DNA of 54,607 bases from Planctomycetales bacterium (GTDB lineage: Bacteria; Planctomycetota; Planctomycetia; Planctomycetales; Planctomycetaceae). The position numbers were made by a program, and so were the translations under genes. This document shows positions 9,432 to 17,394 of this stretch, piece after piece. Location: the NCBI GenBank assembly GCA_026400835.1, contig JAPLOA010000053.1:1-54607 (forward strand), in the 5' to 3' direction. The first letter of the stretch is position 1, and each line of letters begins with the position of its first letter. The notes under the pieces were generated by a model. That model did no database searches, was not told the DNA's origin, and was given only the letters and a program-made list of their open reading frames with translations.

Positions 9432-9478
9432 AACGGCGATGAATCAGGAAGTGATTCATCGCCGTTCTGTTGTTTTTC
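9432..9478. terminator. Strong stem-loop, possible terminator
   Basis: A 15-bp perfect stem (9432-9446 with 9452-9466), a 5-base loop, then a T-rich tail TTCTGTTGTTTTT on the plus strand. On the minus strand the stem is followed by only a short T run. No plus-strand gene is seen upstream, so it may end an antisense or small RNA, or close the 3' region of the cysteine-rich gene. Confidence 0.5.
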
Positions 9479-9481
9479 CAA

Positions 9482-9519
9482 CGGTTCCACCCTGTTGCTG
9501 ATCCATTCTGGTGGAACCG
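9482..9519. repeat. Inverted repeat
   Basis: CGGTTCCACC at 9482-9491 pairs perfectly with GGTGGAACCG at 9510-9519 around an 18-base centre. It is one of three stem-loops in the spacer downstream of the cysteine-rich gene. Confidence 0.6.
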
Positions 9520-9670
9520 CTGTTTCGGGTGTACATCCCGTTGAGCGTGTTCCCCAAGTGAGTTTCCTCACGATCCTCAGCATCGTCGGGGCGGAAGGCT
9601 GGGCTATTAACCGTGACTCAGGCTCATCTGCCGGCGTCCACTTGAACTCCTCAATCCGCACGATCGAAAC

Positions 9671-9731
9671 TTTCAGGGACGGTAGAGAGCGAATCACGAC
9701 GTTCGCTCTCTTTGACCGCCAGACTCTGAAA
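9671..9731. repeat. Two-tier stem-loop
   Basis: An inner perfect 10-bp stem (9684-9693 with 9702-9711) lies within an outer TTTCAG/CTGAAA stem (9671-9676 with 9726-9731). The shape resembles a structured RNA element, but no known class is recognised. Confidence 0.5.
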
Positions 9732-9771
9732 ATCACGTTGGCTAATCACCGCACCTTACGCCAACCTGATC

Positions 9772-10329
9772 TCAGTTACAGCCACCGCATGGAGCTGCAC
9801 AGGTTGGGTCAACTGCGACTGGTGCACAGCAAGAAGCTTCGACTGGAGCACAGCAGCTTGGCTCGCTGCAGCTGTTGCCGCAAGATGAACCGCAGCCCAG
9901 CTTAGGGAACTTCAGCTTAGGGAACTTCAGCTTTGGCAAGTGAAGCTTTGGCATCTTGAACTTAGGCATCTTGAAGCAAGAGTCGCCACAACCGTTTCCA
10001 CAACCGTCGTTGCAGCAGTCAGCTGGTGCACAGCAAGTCGCTTCAACTGGAGCACAACCAGTTCCGCAAGCGGCTGGAGCACAGCAGCTAGCTTCCACTG
10101 GAGCACAGCAAGTTGCTTCAACTGGAGCACAGCCATTGCCACAAGCAGCTGGAGCAGAGCAGCTGGCTTCAACTGGAGCACAGCATGAAGCTTCAACTGG
10201 AGCACAGCACGTTGGCTCAACGCTGCATCCGCAGCCGTGATTGCTCTTGAATACGCCGAACAGCCCAGCCTGAGCGCTGCTCGCCATTGAACACACTACC
10301 AGAGCCGCAAACAATTTCATCGCCTTCAT
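9772..10329 (-). CDS. Secreted cysteine-rich repeat protein
   Basis: This is a 185-residue protein with a clear signal peptide (21 residues, ending SSAQA). The mature part is almost wholly low-complexity. Units of the form CCAPVEA or GCAPVEA, plus CAPAACG variants, occupy residues about 32-105. They are followed by a basic block of PKxKxPKL units (about 115-145) and then two more CCAPVEA units. About 32 cysteines occur in about 164 mature residues. The ATG at 10329 is chosen because GGAG lies 8 bases before it and the signal peptide starts there. It could be a disulfide-linked envelope or surface protein, or a metal binder; neither is shown. Similar Cys-rich repeat proteins occur in planctomycetes. 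Confidence 0.82.
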   Translation of the reverse strand: MKAMKLFAALVVCSMASSAQAGLFGVFKSNHGCGCSVEPTCCAPVEASCCAPVEASCSAPAACGNGCAPVEATCCAPVEASCCAPAACGTGCAPVEATCCAPADCCNDGCGNGCGDSCFKMPKFKMPKLHLPKLKFPKLKFPKLGCGSSCGNSCSEPSCCAPVEASCCAPVAVDPTCAAPCGGCN

Positions 10330-10781
10330 CTCAATTCTCCTACACATCGTTCTTGCTGAGTGAGTCGGGGAAACACCTTGAATGCACACGCCGCATTCAG
10401 AATTTCTGGTGAGTCTTTGACTCGCTCTCTTGGGTAACACTGCCAATGTTTTCGGACTGCAAAGAATGGGCGGTCGAGGCAAAGCGCAACGATTGCCGGT
10501 CAGTCTACGTTCTGCGCCCGAATGTGACGGCTGTATCGATTATGCAGTTGGACGCCCCAGAACCGCAGTCGCGCTAGCCAGCGAAACTGGCATAACCCCT
10601 TTGTTTTCTGCAATCCGATCGCCAGTAGCAGCGGGGCCGGCAGAGTGAAGCCAGTCCGACGCTATGCCCGAATCGATTGGCAAAATGGCGCGGAGCGGGG
10701 TATGCTGTATAGAACTGAGCATGGGGGAAGGGAAGCCGACCATGGTGAATCGCCTCCCACAATTCCTGCCGCTGAACCTCA
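10330..10781. other. Intergenic divergent promoter region
   Basis: A 452-base spacer between the cysteine-rich gene (minus) and the cyclase gene (plus). I see no convincing gene, RNA or repeat. Promoters for both genes should lie here. Confidence 0.4.
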
Positions 10782-11984
10782 ATGCCCACAACTTCCCCAT
10801 CTGCAGAGCAACAGGCACGCGCCATCGCTGACGTTGATTTCACGGTTTCGTTTCGACATCGTCTGAGGTTCACGCACGATGTGCTTGGTGCTGATTCTGA
10901 AGTGCTGGTCCAATTGCTGGAGTCTTCGGAAGGCCGCATTCCGCGCGTTCAGTTCTGGCTGGATGAGCATGTCGGGAATGCCAATCCCGACCTGCGGCAG
11001 CGACTCCACTCCATTGCTCGACGCAACACTGACAAGTTTCAGGTGGTCGGGAATGTTCAAGTTGTTCCCGGTGGTGAAGCCGTCAAGAACGATGTGCATA
11101 TCCTGGAACGAATGCTGAAGGTGTTTCACGAAGCCGATCTGGATCGGCGAAGTTACGTCGTGGTTATTGGGGGCGGCGCGGTTTTGGATGCGGTAGGTTT
11201 TGCGGCCGCGATCGCTCATCGAGGCCTGCGGCTGATCCGTATTCCCACGACGACACTGGCTCAGGCTGATTCGGGGATTGGCGTCAAGAACAGCGTCAAT
11301 CTTTTTGAAAAGAAGAACTGGCTCGGGTCCTTCGCTGTTCCCTGGGGAGTGATAAACGATCGCTCGCTGCTGACAACACTCAGCGATCGCGACTTCCGCT
11401 GCGGGTTTTCCGAAGCCGTCAAAGTGTCACTTCTGAAGGATCCTGACTTCTTCGATCGAATCCTGAGCAATGCGGATTCGATTGTGGCTCGTGGTGATGC
11501 CTGCTGGTCCGTGATCCAGGATTCGGCCAACTGGCACTTGAAACACATCACGGCCGGCGGCGATCCCTTCGAGATGCTGGAAGCTCGACCATTGGATTTT
11601 GGGCACTGGTCCGCTCATAAACTGGAAGCCATGAGCCAGTTCGAGTTGCGGCATGGAGAAGCTGTGGCGATCGGTGTGGCAGTCGACACGGTCTATTCGA
11701 GTCTTGTTCATGGTCTTCCCGAATCTCAGACGGATCGGGTCCTGCAATCGCTGGAGCGACTTAAGCTGCTGAATGATCACCCCACGTTGAGGCGAACGGA
11801 CGAGCTTTTTCAGGGTTTGGAAGAGTTCCGTCAGCATCTTGGAGGACGACTGACCGTGACAATGCTCTCCGAGATTGGGCGGCCGATTGATGTTCATCAG
11901 GTCGACAGGGCTCGCATGAAAGAAGCGATTCAGGCCGTCGTTGACCGTGTGGGTTCGATTTCCGAGGGATCAGCCCGGCAATAA
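10782..11984 (+). CDS. 3-dehydroquinate synthase family protein, EboD-like
   Basis: This is a 400-residue sugar-phosphate cyclase. It has the NAD-binding [18 protein letters not shown] (about residues 126-143) and the three metal ligands expected of the AroB family: E211 in [10 protein letters not shown]275 in [10 protein letters not shown] and H291 in [10 protein letters not shown]. True AroB makes 3-dehydroquinate from DAHP in the shikimate pathway. The phrases [20 protein letters not shown] and [13 protein letters not shown] are closer to what I recall of EboD, the cyclase of the ebo cluster, than to housekeeping AroB. The length, about 400 against about 360, agrees with that. No other ebo gene is adjacent. 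The ATG at 10782 has no good Shine-Dalgarno site. The EboD label is an inference; membership of the cyclase family is secure. Confidence 0.82.
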   Translation: MPTTSPSAEQQARAIADVDFTVSFRHRLRFTHDVLGADSEVLVQLLESSEGRIPRVQFWLDEHVGNANPDLRQRLHSIARRNTDKFQVVGNVQVVPGGEAVKNDVHILERMLKVFHEADLDRRSYVVVIGGGAVLDAVGFAAAIAHRGLRLIRIPTTTLAQADSGIGVKNSVNLFEKKNWLGSFAVPWGVINDRSLLTTLSDRDFRCGFSEAVKVSLLKDPDFFDRILSNADSIVARGDACWSVIQDSANWHLKHITAGGDPFEMLEARPLDFGHWSAHKLEAMSQFELRHGEAVAIGVAVDTVYSSLVHGLPESQTDRVLQSLERLKLLNDHPTLRRTDELFQGLEEFRQHLGGRLTVTMLSEIGRPIDVHQVDRARMKEAIQAVVDRVGSISEGSARQ

Positions 11985-12196
11985 CCGGCTCGAACGATCA
12001 AACGATCTTTTCTTCATCAAGGGTGGATTCCCGGACGGAACCCTGCTATTCTTCCCCGCTTCAAAGTCCCCGATTTCGCGCGTCGAAAGGATGTTTTGAC
12101 GTGTCCGGGATACATTTCTGATTCACATTGAGCCGTCGTTTTCCTGACGTCGTCGGAAAAGCGAAGGTTCTCCAGTCCGCGTGTTTGGCAGGAAAA

Positions 12197-12754
12197 ATGG
12201 CTAAGAGTCGTCTCTCAATGCGTCGCGAGGTTGAAGCTGCGGAAGCCGCAGAAGCTGAAACCGGCGTCAAGAAAAAGGCATCTCGCAAGACTTCTGAAGA
12301 GAAGGGCGAGGGTACCCCAAAGAAACGAGCCTCCAAGGCAGTCAAAGACGGGGCTCCAAAAAAGAAGAAAGCTGCAAAACCACGTACTCGCCGAGCCAAA
12401 GAAGCGATGCAGCGTCGCCGGCTGGTTTGGGTCGTTTACAGCAGCACGATGCGAGAAGAAGGCCGATTCCTGTTTCACGAAAAGGAAAAGGCTGACGAGT
12501 TGCTGGCAACTCTGCTTGGGCGGGGCAAGCGTCGCTACTTCATGCAACCGGTGAAAGAAGCATTGAATCCAGACGGCACTCCAATGATCAGTGTGGTCGT
12601 GCCTCCACCGGATGAAGATGTTGATGACGAAGTAAAGATCGATCCGGAGGTCGAAGTCGCTGAAGACATCGATATCGATGCAGATATTGAGATCGAAGAC
12701 GAGGTCGAAGAGGGCGAAACGGAAGAGGCTGAAGAAGCTGCTCCGGAACTCTAG
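12197..12754 (+). CDS. Charge-segregated Lys-rich/acidic protein of unknown function
   Basis: This is a 185-residue cytoplasmic protein not assigned to a named family. Residues about 15-75 are Lys/Ala/Arg-rich with KKK and PKKRA patches like a histone H1 tail. A compact middle (about 76-125: RRRLVWVVYSSTMREEGRF, then a helix and KRRYFMQPVKE) looks folded, and the last 50 residues are almost all Asp/Glu with Val/Ile. The ATG at 12197 is chosen over an upstream TTG at 12128; AGGA precedes it closely. The basic tail could bind nucleic acid, with the acidic tail as a counter-charge. Alternative roles cannot be excluded. A terminator follows at 12787. Confidence 0.7.
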   Translation: MAKSRLSMRREVEAAEAAEAETGVKKKASRKTSEEKGEGTPKKRASKAVKDGAPKKKKAAKPRTRRAKEAMQRRRLVWVVYSSTMREEGRFLFHEKEKADELLATLLGRGKRRYFMQPVKEALNPDGTPMISVVVPPPDEDVDDEVKIDPEVEVAEDIDIDADIEIEDEVEEGETEEAEEAAPEL

Positions 12755-12786
12755 TCCTTGTCTCTGACAACGATGAACAAATGAAC

Positions 12787-12821
12787 GAAGCCCGGGTTCT
12801 TCCAGGACACGGGCTTCTTTC
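12787..12821 (+). terminator. Intrinsic terminator
   Basis: GAAGCCCG (12787-12794) pairs perfectly with CGGGCTTC (12810-12817), followed by TTTCT. It separates the charge-segregated protein gene from the MfnB homologue, whose start is 9 bases further on. Confidence 0.7.
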
Positions 12822-12829
12822 TGTATTGC

Positions 12830-13690
12830 ATGCAATTTTCGACGTCACTCGCGAACAGGTGCTCAGTGTTCTCCGGGATTCCACGCCTGTTAGTTTCCGT
12901 TCGCAACGCAGATGAAGCCCTGATGGCCGCTCGTGGTGGGGCAGATATCATCGACGTCAAGGAGCCGTCCAAAGGCTCACTCGGTCGCGCATCGTTGGAG
13001 AATCTACTGGCGATCGCTGACGCACTGAAACAGCAGCAACAGCATGCTGATCGTGTGAGGACCGAGCCGGTTCCTCTGAGCGTTGCGTTGGGGGAAGTGC
13101 AGGAGTGGAGTGAGTCGTCATCGCTCTTTGGAGGCGACTTCCGTGGTGGATCAACGTCATTATCCAGTGATGCCAATGACGGGATTTGTCGTGCGATTTC
13201 AGAATTGCAACCCACCTACATGAAGCTTGGGCTATCGCAGATCGTGGCAGTGAGTCGGCAGGGCGTGGATCGCTGGCGGAACTCCTGGATCGATGTGCGT
13301 TGTCGTTTCTCCGGCAATCATGAATGGGTTGCGGTTGCATACGCAGATTACCAGCGAGCCGAGGCACCAACTCCGGATGATGTGCTTGAAGCGGCTCTCG
13401 AAACGAATTGCTCCGTCCTGCTGATTGACACTTTCGTCAAGGACGGAACCAATCTGCTCGACTGGTTGCCAGTAGAGGAAATCACCTCGCTGCGAAAAAC
13501 GACCGCTGCTCACGGCCTGCAGCTTGCCCTGGCGGGCCGCGTTACGCTGATGGATTTACCCTTGCTGTTGCCTCTGCAGCCTGACATCATCGCTGTCCGC
13601 GGAGCTGTTTGTGAGTCGGGTGAACGAACGGCGGAAGTAAGCGAGACGCTCGTCGCGGAGTTTATCGAACGGCTGGCGGCTGGTGGCTAG
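12830..13690 (+). CDS. mfnB: (5-formylfuran-3-yl)methyl phosphate synthase homologue (MfnB/DUF556)
   Basis: This is a 286-residue TIM-barrel-type protein of the MfnB (DUF556) family. In methanogens this enzyme condenses two glyceraldehyde 3-phosphate into the furan precursor of methanofuran. Bacteria with tetrahydromethanopterin-linked C1 transfer, including planctomycetes, carry homologues. The N-terminal pattern LLVSVRNADEALMAARGGAD leads to IDVKEPSKGSLG, with K44 at the expected catalytic position. A second Lys, K132, in YMKLGLSQ matches the other conserved lysine. The length exceeds the archaeal form (about 235) through an insert near residues 65-110. No other methanofuran or methanopterin gene is in the window. 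The start at 12830 is the first ATG; its N-terminal 18 residues are not conserved, so a later start is possible. Confidence 0.82.
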   Translation: MQFSTSLANRCSVFSGIPRLLVSVRNADEALMAARGGADIIDVKEPSKGSLGRASLENLLAIADALKQQQQHADRVRTEPVPLSVALGEVQEWSESSSLFGGDFRGGSTSLSSDANDGICRAISELQPTYMKLGLSQIVAVSRQGVDRWRNSWIDVRCRFSGNHEWVAVAYADYQRAEAPTPDDVLEAALETNCSVLLIDTFVKDGTNLLDWLPVEEITSLRKTTAAHGLQLALAGRVTLMDLPLLLPLQPDIIAVRGAVCESGERTAEVSETLVAEFIERLAAGG

Positions 13691-13960
13691 CCGCACTTAC
13701 AGCCCGGCCGAAGCCGACCGCCGAGTGGCACCCACTACGTGCCGGAACGTGACCAGATTGTTGGCAGGTGCTTTAAGTACTCAGCGTTTCAGGAAACGTG
13801 GTGGCTTCCGCTGTGAAGCTTGTTGACTTGGCCCCCGGGGTTCCGCCAGGGCACTCGGCCTGCCGGGTGAGTCGCAATAGCCGTCAGCCAACAGCGAAGG
13901 CCGTCGCCGTGGTGGTAAGCGTTGGGAGCATGCCGGGAAAGATACCAGCCGATGCCCCGA

Positions 13961-14305
13961 CTAATGGCGTTGCGGAGTTCCCTGGATCTCGCGTGCTCGG
14001 GCCATGGCTTCTTCGGCTTCGAAGATCTTTCCGCATCGCTGGTAAATCACGGACAATTGCGTGAAAGAGAAAGCATCCGTCGGTTCCAGTTCAGACACCT
14101 TCCTGGCGTGAAAGATGGCTTCGTCGAATCGCCCAAGCTTCTGCTGATGGACTCCCAGAGCCATGTGGGTCTGCACATGGTTTGGATCAATCGTCAGGAT
14201 GTTCTTCAATGCGTCCACGCAGCCTTCGAGGTTTCCTTCCGCCTTAAGCTTCATGGCCGCATCGTATAGTTTTCCGGGAGTCTGCTCGGACATAGGATTG
14301 CTCAT
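13961..14305 (-). CDS. Small TPR-repeat protein
   Basis: This is a 114-residue protein made of about three tetratricopeptide repeats: KLYDAAMKLKAEGNLEGC, then HMALGVHQQKLGRFDEAI, then QLSVIYQRCGKIFEAEEA. TPR proteins act as protein-binding scaffolds; the partner is unknown. No signal peptide or membrane segment is present. The frame is open 58 codons further upstream, but that part lacks TPR character and runs towards the divergent glycosyltransferase gene, so the ATG at 14305 (or the next at 14293) is preferred. Similar short TPR proteins are frequent in planctomycetes. Confidence 0.72.
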   Translation of the reverse strand: MSNPMSEQTPGKLYDAAMKLKAEGNLEGCVDALKNILTIDPNHVQTHMALGVHQQKLGRFDEAIFHARKVSELEPTDAFSFTQLSVIYQRCGKIFEAEEAMARAREIQGTPQRH

Positions 14306-14535
14306 TCGGTAAATGGTCAGCCGTGTGAAGTTCTTTGCGTCGTATGGTAAACCGGGATCCGGTGGACTCAACCAACCTACACCTGATTCCCACTTCAAAA
14401 TTCCGAACCGGAGCGTGGACGAATTCACTGATCGCCAATTTGCGAGGTAATCTCTGATGTGTGACTCGCCCAGGGGCATCGAACCCTTTACCTTGTGTAT
14501 TCACGCGCAAAAGCTGACCGATGGATTTTTTTTTG

Positions 14536-16590
14536 ATGACCCAGCCCACACCAAAGACTGAAATCGCTCTCGTTTCGGGATTCTTTGTGCTCGGTCTGCT
14601 GCTGCGATGCTGGCACCTGGATCGTGAATCGGTCGAGCACTTCGATGAGGGCATTTATGCGTCGGTGCTGTGGCACGATGGAATGGCTGGATCGCCCTAT
14701 CCGGCCCGTGAGTTCTATGCTCCACCGATGCTGTCGGGAATGATTGACTTCTTTCATGACGTTCCCGGGGTGAGTCGTTTTGCCCCGTTTCTGCCATCCC
14801 TGTTGTTCGGATCACTTTCGATCATTGTCTTCTGGCGATTGGCACGGGCGTGGTTCGGAGTGGCTGCTGGAATTTTTACGGCCTCCGTGGTGTCGATGAG
14901 CGACTTCCACATCATCTATTCGCGAATGGCACTGACGGACGTCACCTGCCTGTTTTGGCTTGCGGCATCGGTCTACCTCGGAACTGTCGCTATTGCAAAT
15001 TCCTCGTTTCGAACGGCTGTCTTCAGCGGAGTGGCCTGCGGGCTTGCCTGGTGGACCAAATATACAGGTTGGCTGCCATTGGCGATCATAACCAGCGGCA
15101 CGACCCTATGGTGGGTCTGGCGGGGGCGGAAAGTCATCAGCGCCATTCGAGTCTTTTCGATTCTGGCCACAATCATCGTCTCAGCGTTTGCAACTTTCGC
15201 CCCGTGGTTGTGGCGATTGCAGGCGGTCGGGGGATACGCGGCCGTGACAAGAAATCATGCTGGATATGCACGAGCGTTGTCCTGGGCGAGCATCGATGCG
15301 TGGACAAGTCATCTTGGGCAGCACCTTGCCAGTCAGTTTTGGCACGACGGAATGGCTGGCGCGATATCACTGGGAATCGGGATGTTGGCGGCTGCATGGT
15401 ATCGTTGGAGCCTGGCCGGTCGTTCCACGGGGAACGGGAACGCATGGAGCATCAATAAGGAAAAAGATACCGGAGAATCCGCCGCTGTTAGATTTCCGCC
15501 TCGCTGGCTGATGTTGCGCTTCGCGGTAGCATCAGTCGGAATGATGGTGTTTGCACTGAGAGTCTGGACGCCGCTGATGCTTTTCAGCCTGGCGTTGGGG
15601 GGCTTTGGGGGGATCTTCTTGTGGCCAGTTTTGGGGCGAGCGTGGCTGCGCCGAACAACCCGCGACCTGTCGCCCACATCAGAGGGCGCGTTGCCGTTGT
15701 CACGAGGCGACCTGTTGGCGGCTCCGATCATCGACCCGGCACTTGGCTACTGCACTACTTTGGCCTGGTTCTGCGGAATGCTGCTGGTGACGCCGCTTTA
15801 TCATCCCTATGCCCGACTTTTCTTTCCGCTACTGGCTTCAGTCTGGTTGGCTGCCGCTGGAGGAGTCAGTTGGTGGCTGGAATCGAACCTGAGTGTTGCC
15901 AGACATCCCGAATCGAGTACCCCGCAGGTGAATGCAGGCGGGACGTGGGGACAACGCCTGCTGCAGTCGTTGCTGATCGTTGCAGTGCTCACGGCCGTGC
16001 TACAGCGTGATGAGGCTGATGAGATTGTCGTCGTTTCTCCTGCGGAGCTGTTCCGTTCTGAGCTCTACAAGGATCGTACTTCGATCGATCGGGCGGCTCA
16101 GCAGCTTGCGGATGTCTGCGTGCTGAGTTCTCTTGGAGAATGGAAACCGTTTCGTCTGCCACTGTCGAACGGTGAGACGATCAGTCCAGGGAACGTTCTC
16201 GAATCGCGCGTCGCTACGACTCAGAATCGCGAGTTTACTATTGAAGAGCGTGCTCAGCAGAAATTGGTCGTTTACGGTTATGGCGAGCCGGCTCTGCTGC
16301 TTCATTTGGCGCAGTCTGGTCTGGCGGTTGGTCCCGTGAGTCATCTCAATCTTGCTGAGCCGGACGGAAGTTCGCCCGCGGTGCCGACGTTCCTTGTGAT
16401 CGGTCCCAACGCGAAACGGACGCCTGGCTTCTGGGAAGACTGGTTTCTGCAGGATCGCCATTTCGAACTCGTGACAGAAGTCCTTTATGAACCGGGCGAT
16501 GTCACACTGCTGGATTTGTTTACTCCGAAGTGGTTGTCCCTGCACCCTGAGGTATCAACGCAAGTCTTTGAGCTCTACCGAGTCCGCTGA
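14536..16590 (+). CDS. GT39-family membrane glycosyltransferase (ArnT/PMT-like)
   Basis: This is a 684-residue polytopic membrane protein with about ten hydrophobic segments in the first two thirds. It belongs to the dolichyl-phosphate-mannose protein mannosyltransferase/ArnT superfamily (PMT_2). The hallmark is the acidic pair in the first external loop, HFDEGIYASVLWHDG, with a conserved aromatic/Pro loop around PAREFYAPPMLSG. Family enzymes transfer sugars from polyprenyl phosphate donors onto lipids or proteins on the outer face of the membrane. The C-terminal 180 residues are soluble. The ATG at 14536 (MTQPTPK) is chosen; an ATG at 14521 is also in frame. It is divergent from the TPR gene. 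Donor and acceptor cannot be read from the sequence. Confidence 0.85.
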   Translation: MTQPTPKTEIALVSGFFVLGLLLRCWHLDRESVEHFDEGIYASVLWHDGMAGSPYPAREFYAPPMLSGMIDFFHDVPGVSRFAPFLPSLLFGSLSIIVFWRLARAWFGVAAGIFTASVVSMSDFHIIYSRMALTDVTCLFWLAASVYLGTVAIANSSFRTAVFSGVACGLAWWTKYTGWLPLAIITSGTTLWWVWRGRKVISAIRVFSILATIIVSAFATFAPWLWRLQAVGGYAAVTRNHAGYARALSWASIDAWTSHLGQHLASQFWHDGMAGAISLGIGMLAAAWYRWSLAGRSTGNGNAWSINKEKDTGESAAVRFPPRWLMLRFAVASVGMMVFALRVWTPLMLFSLALGGFGGIFLWPVLGRAWLRRTTRDLSPTSEGALPLSRGDLLAAPIIDPALGYCTTLAWFCGMLLVTPLYHPYARLFFPLLASVWLAAAGGVSWWLESNLSVARHPESSTPQVNAGGTWGQRLLQSLLIVAVLTAVLQRDEADEIVVVSPAELFRSELYKDRTSIDRAAQQLADVCVLSSLGEWKPFRLPLSNGETISPGNVLESRVATTQNREFTIEERAQQKLVVYGYGEPALLLHLAQSGLAVGPVSHLNLAEPDGSSPAVPTFLVIGPNAKRTPGFWEDWFLQDRHFELVTEVLYEPGDVTLLDLFTPKWLSLHPEVSTQVFELYRVR

Positions 16591-17394
16591 CTCAGGACGC
16601 TCTGATGCGGCGCTGATCTCGTCGTTTACCGCCAGGTCGCAGACACCTTAGATCCACGTCGCCTCCGTACTGGTTGGGCCCTTGTGAAAGAATGCTCGAT
16701 AGGGAGTTCGTCACCAGTCTTTGGGAGTAGCGGTCCCTCGGGACAGGTCCTTGACCTGACGACTCTCCAGAGACGACCAGCAGTGACTCAGGAAATCTGT
16801 TTCCACGGCAGTTTAGAAGCCTGCCCCACTCGGTGACCTGACCGGTTGATCGGAACTCCCCGTTCCAATGCGTTCTGAGGGTCAGTGAGACCCTTATGCT
16901 AGCTCGCTGGAAATCAATTGCAGCCCGTTTCGGTGGCCGATCAATTTGTGGGCATCTTATTTCCTGTCTGGGGTGATGGGTGTCTCGGGTGATGTTTCCG
17001 AAAGGCAACAGCCCTCGTCGCATTGACGCACTGACGGGCGATTCGCGTTACAGGAGAATTCCGGAAAAATAGCCCGCAGGCCTCGCCGAATCCGGGATTC
17101 TGCCAGAAAACGATTCCCCAGGATGAGACGGCGTGGTTTACTTGATCGGGTTTTACTTGACGGGTTCAGGTTGGCCCGGTTAGACCACGTACAGATGGCT
17201 AATAATTGAACCAACTCGTTGGTTCTGAAATCCCATCTGAAATTCGATTGGCTCGATTACTGAACCTCTTGGTTTTCGAGATTCTTCCTTCCTCACCTTC
17301 TTCCGACGATTGCCACTGTGACCTGACTCAGCCCTGAGTCATCAAGGTCATCCTTCCTCAGGCGAATCAGACGAAGACCTACGGAGAAGCCGCG
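16591..17394. other. Long intergenic region
   Basis: About 800 bases without a convincing gene. A 143-codon minus-strand open frame (16592-17023) is Arg-rich without any domain feature and is not accepted. The notable feature is an 18-bp palindrome at 17208-17225, about 170 bp before the next gene. Confidence 0.45.
17208..17225. promoter_or_regulatory. Palindrome, possible operator
   Basis: GAACCAAC-TC-GTTGGTTC: 8-bp perfect arms with a 2-base centre, typical of a dimeric regulator site. It lies 170 bp upstream of the PSD1/DUF1501 operon. No regulator gene is adjacent, so the role is a guess. Confidence 0.35.

Noticed and set aside
9940-10240. Plus-strand frames rich in Ser, Thr, Ala and Gly opposite the cysteine-rich gene
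   Set aside because: They are shadows of the repeated minus-strand coding sequence, which has a signal peptide and Shine-Dalgarno site.
16592-17023. 143-codon open frame on the minus strand in the 16.6-17.4 kb spacer
   Set aside because: Arg/Ser-rich with no recognisable domain, no Shine-Dalgarno site and no protein-like pattern; likely chance.
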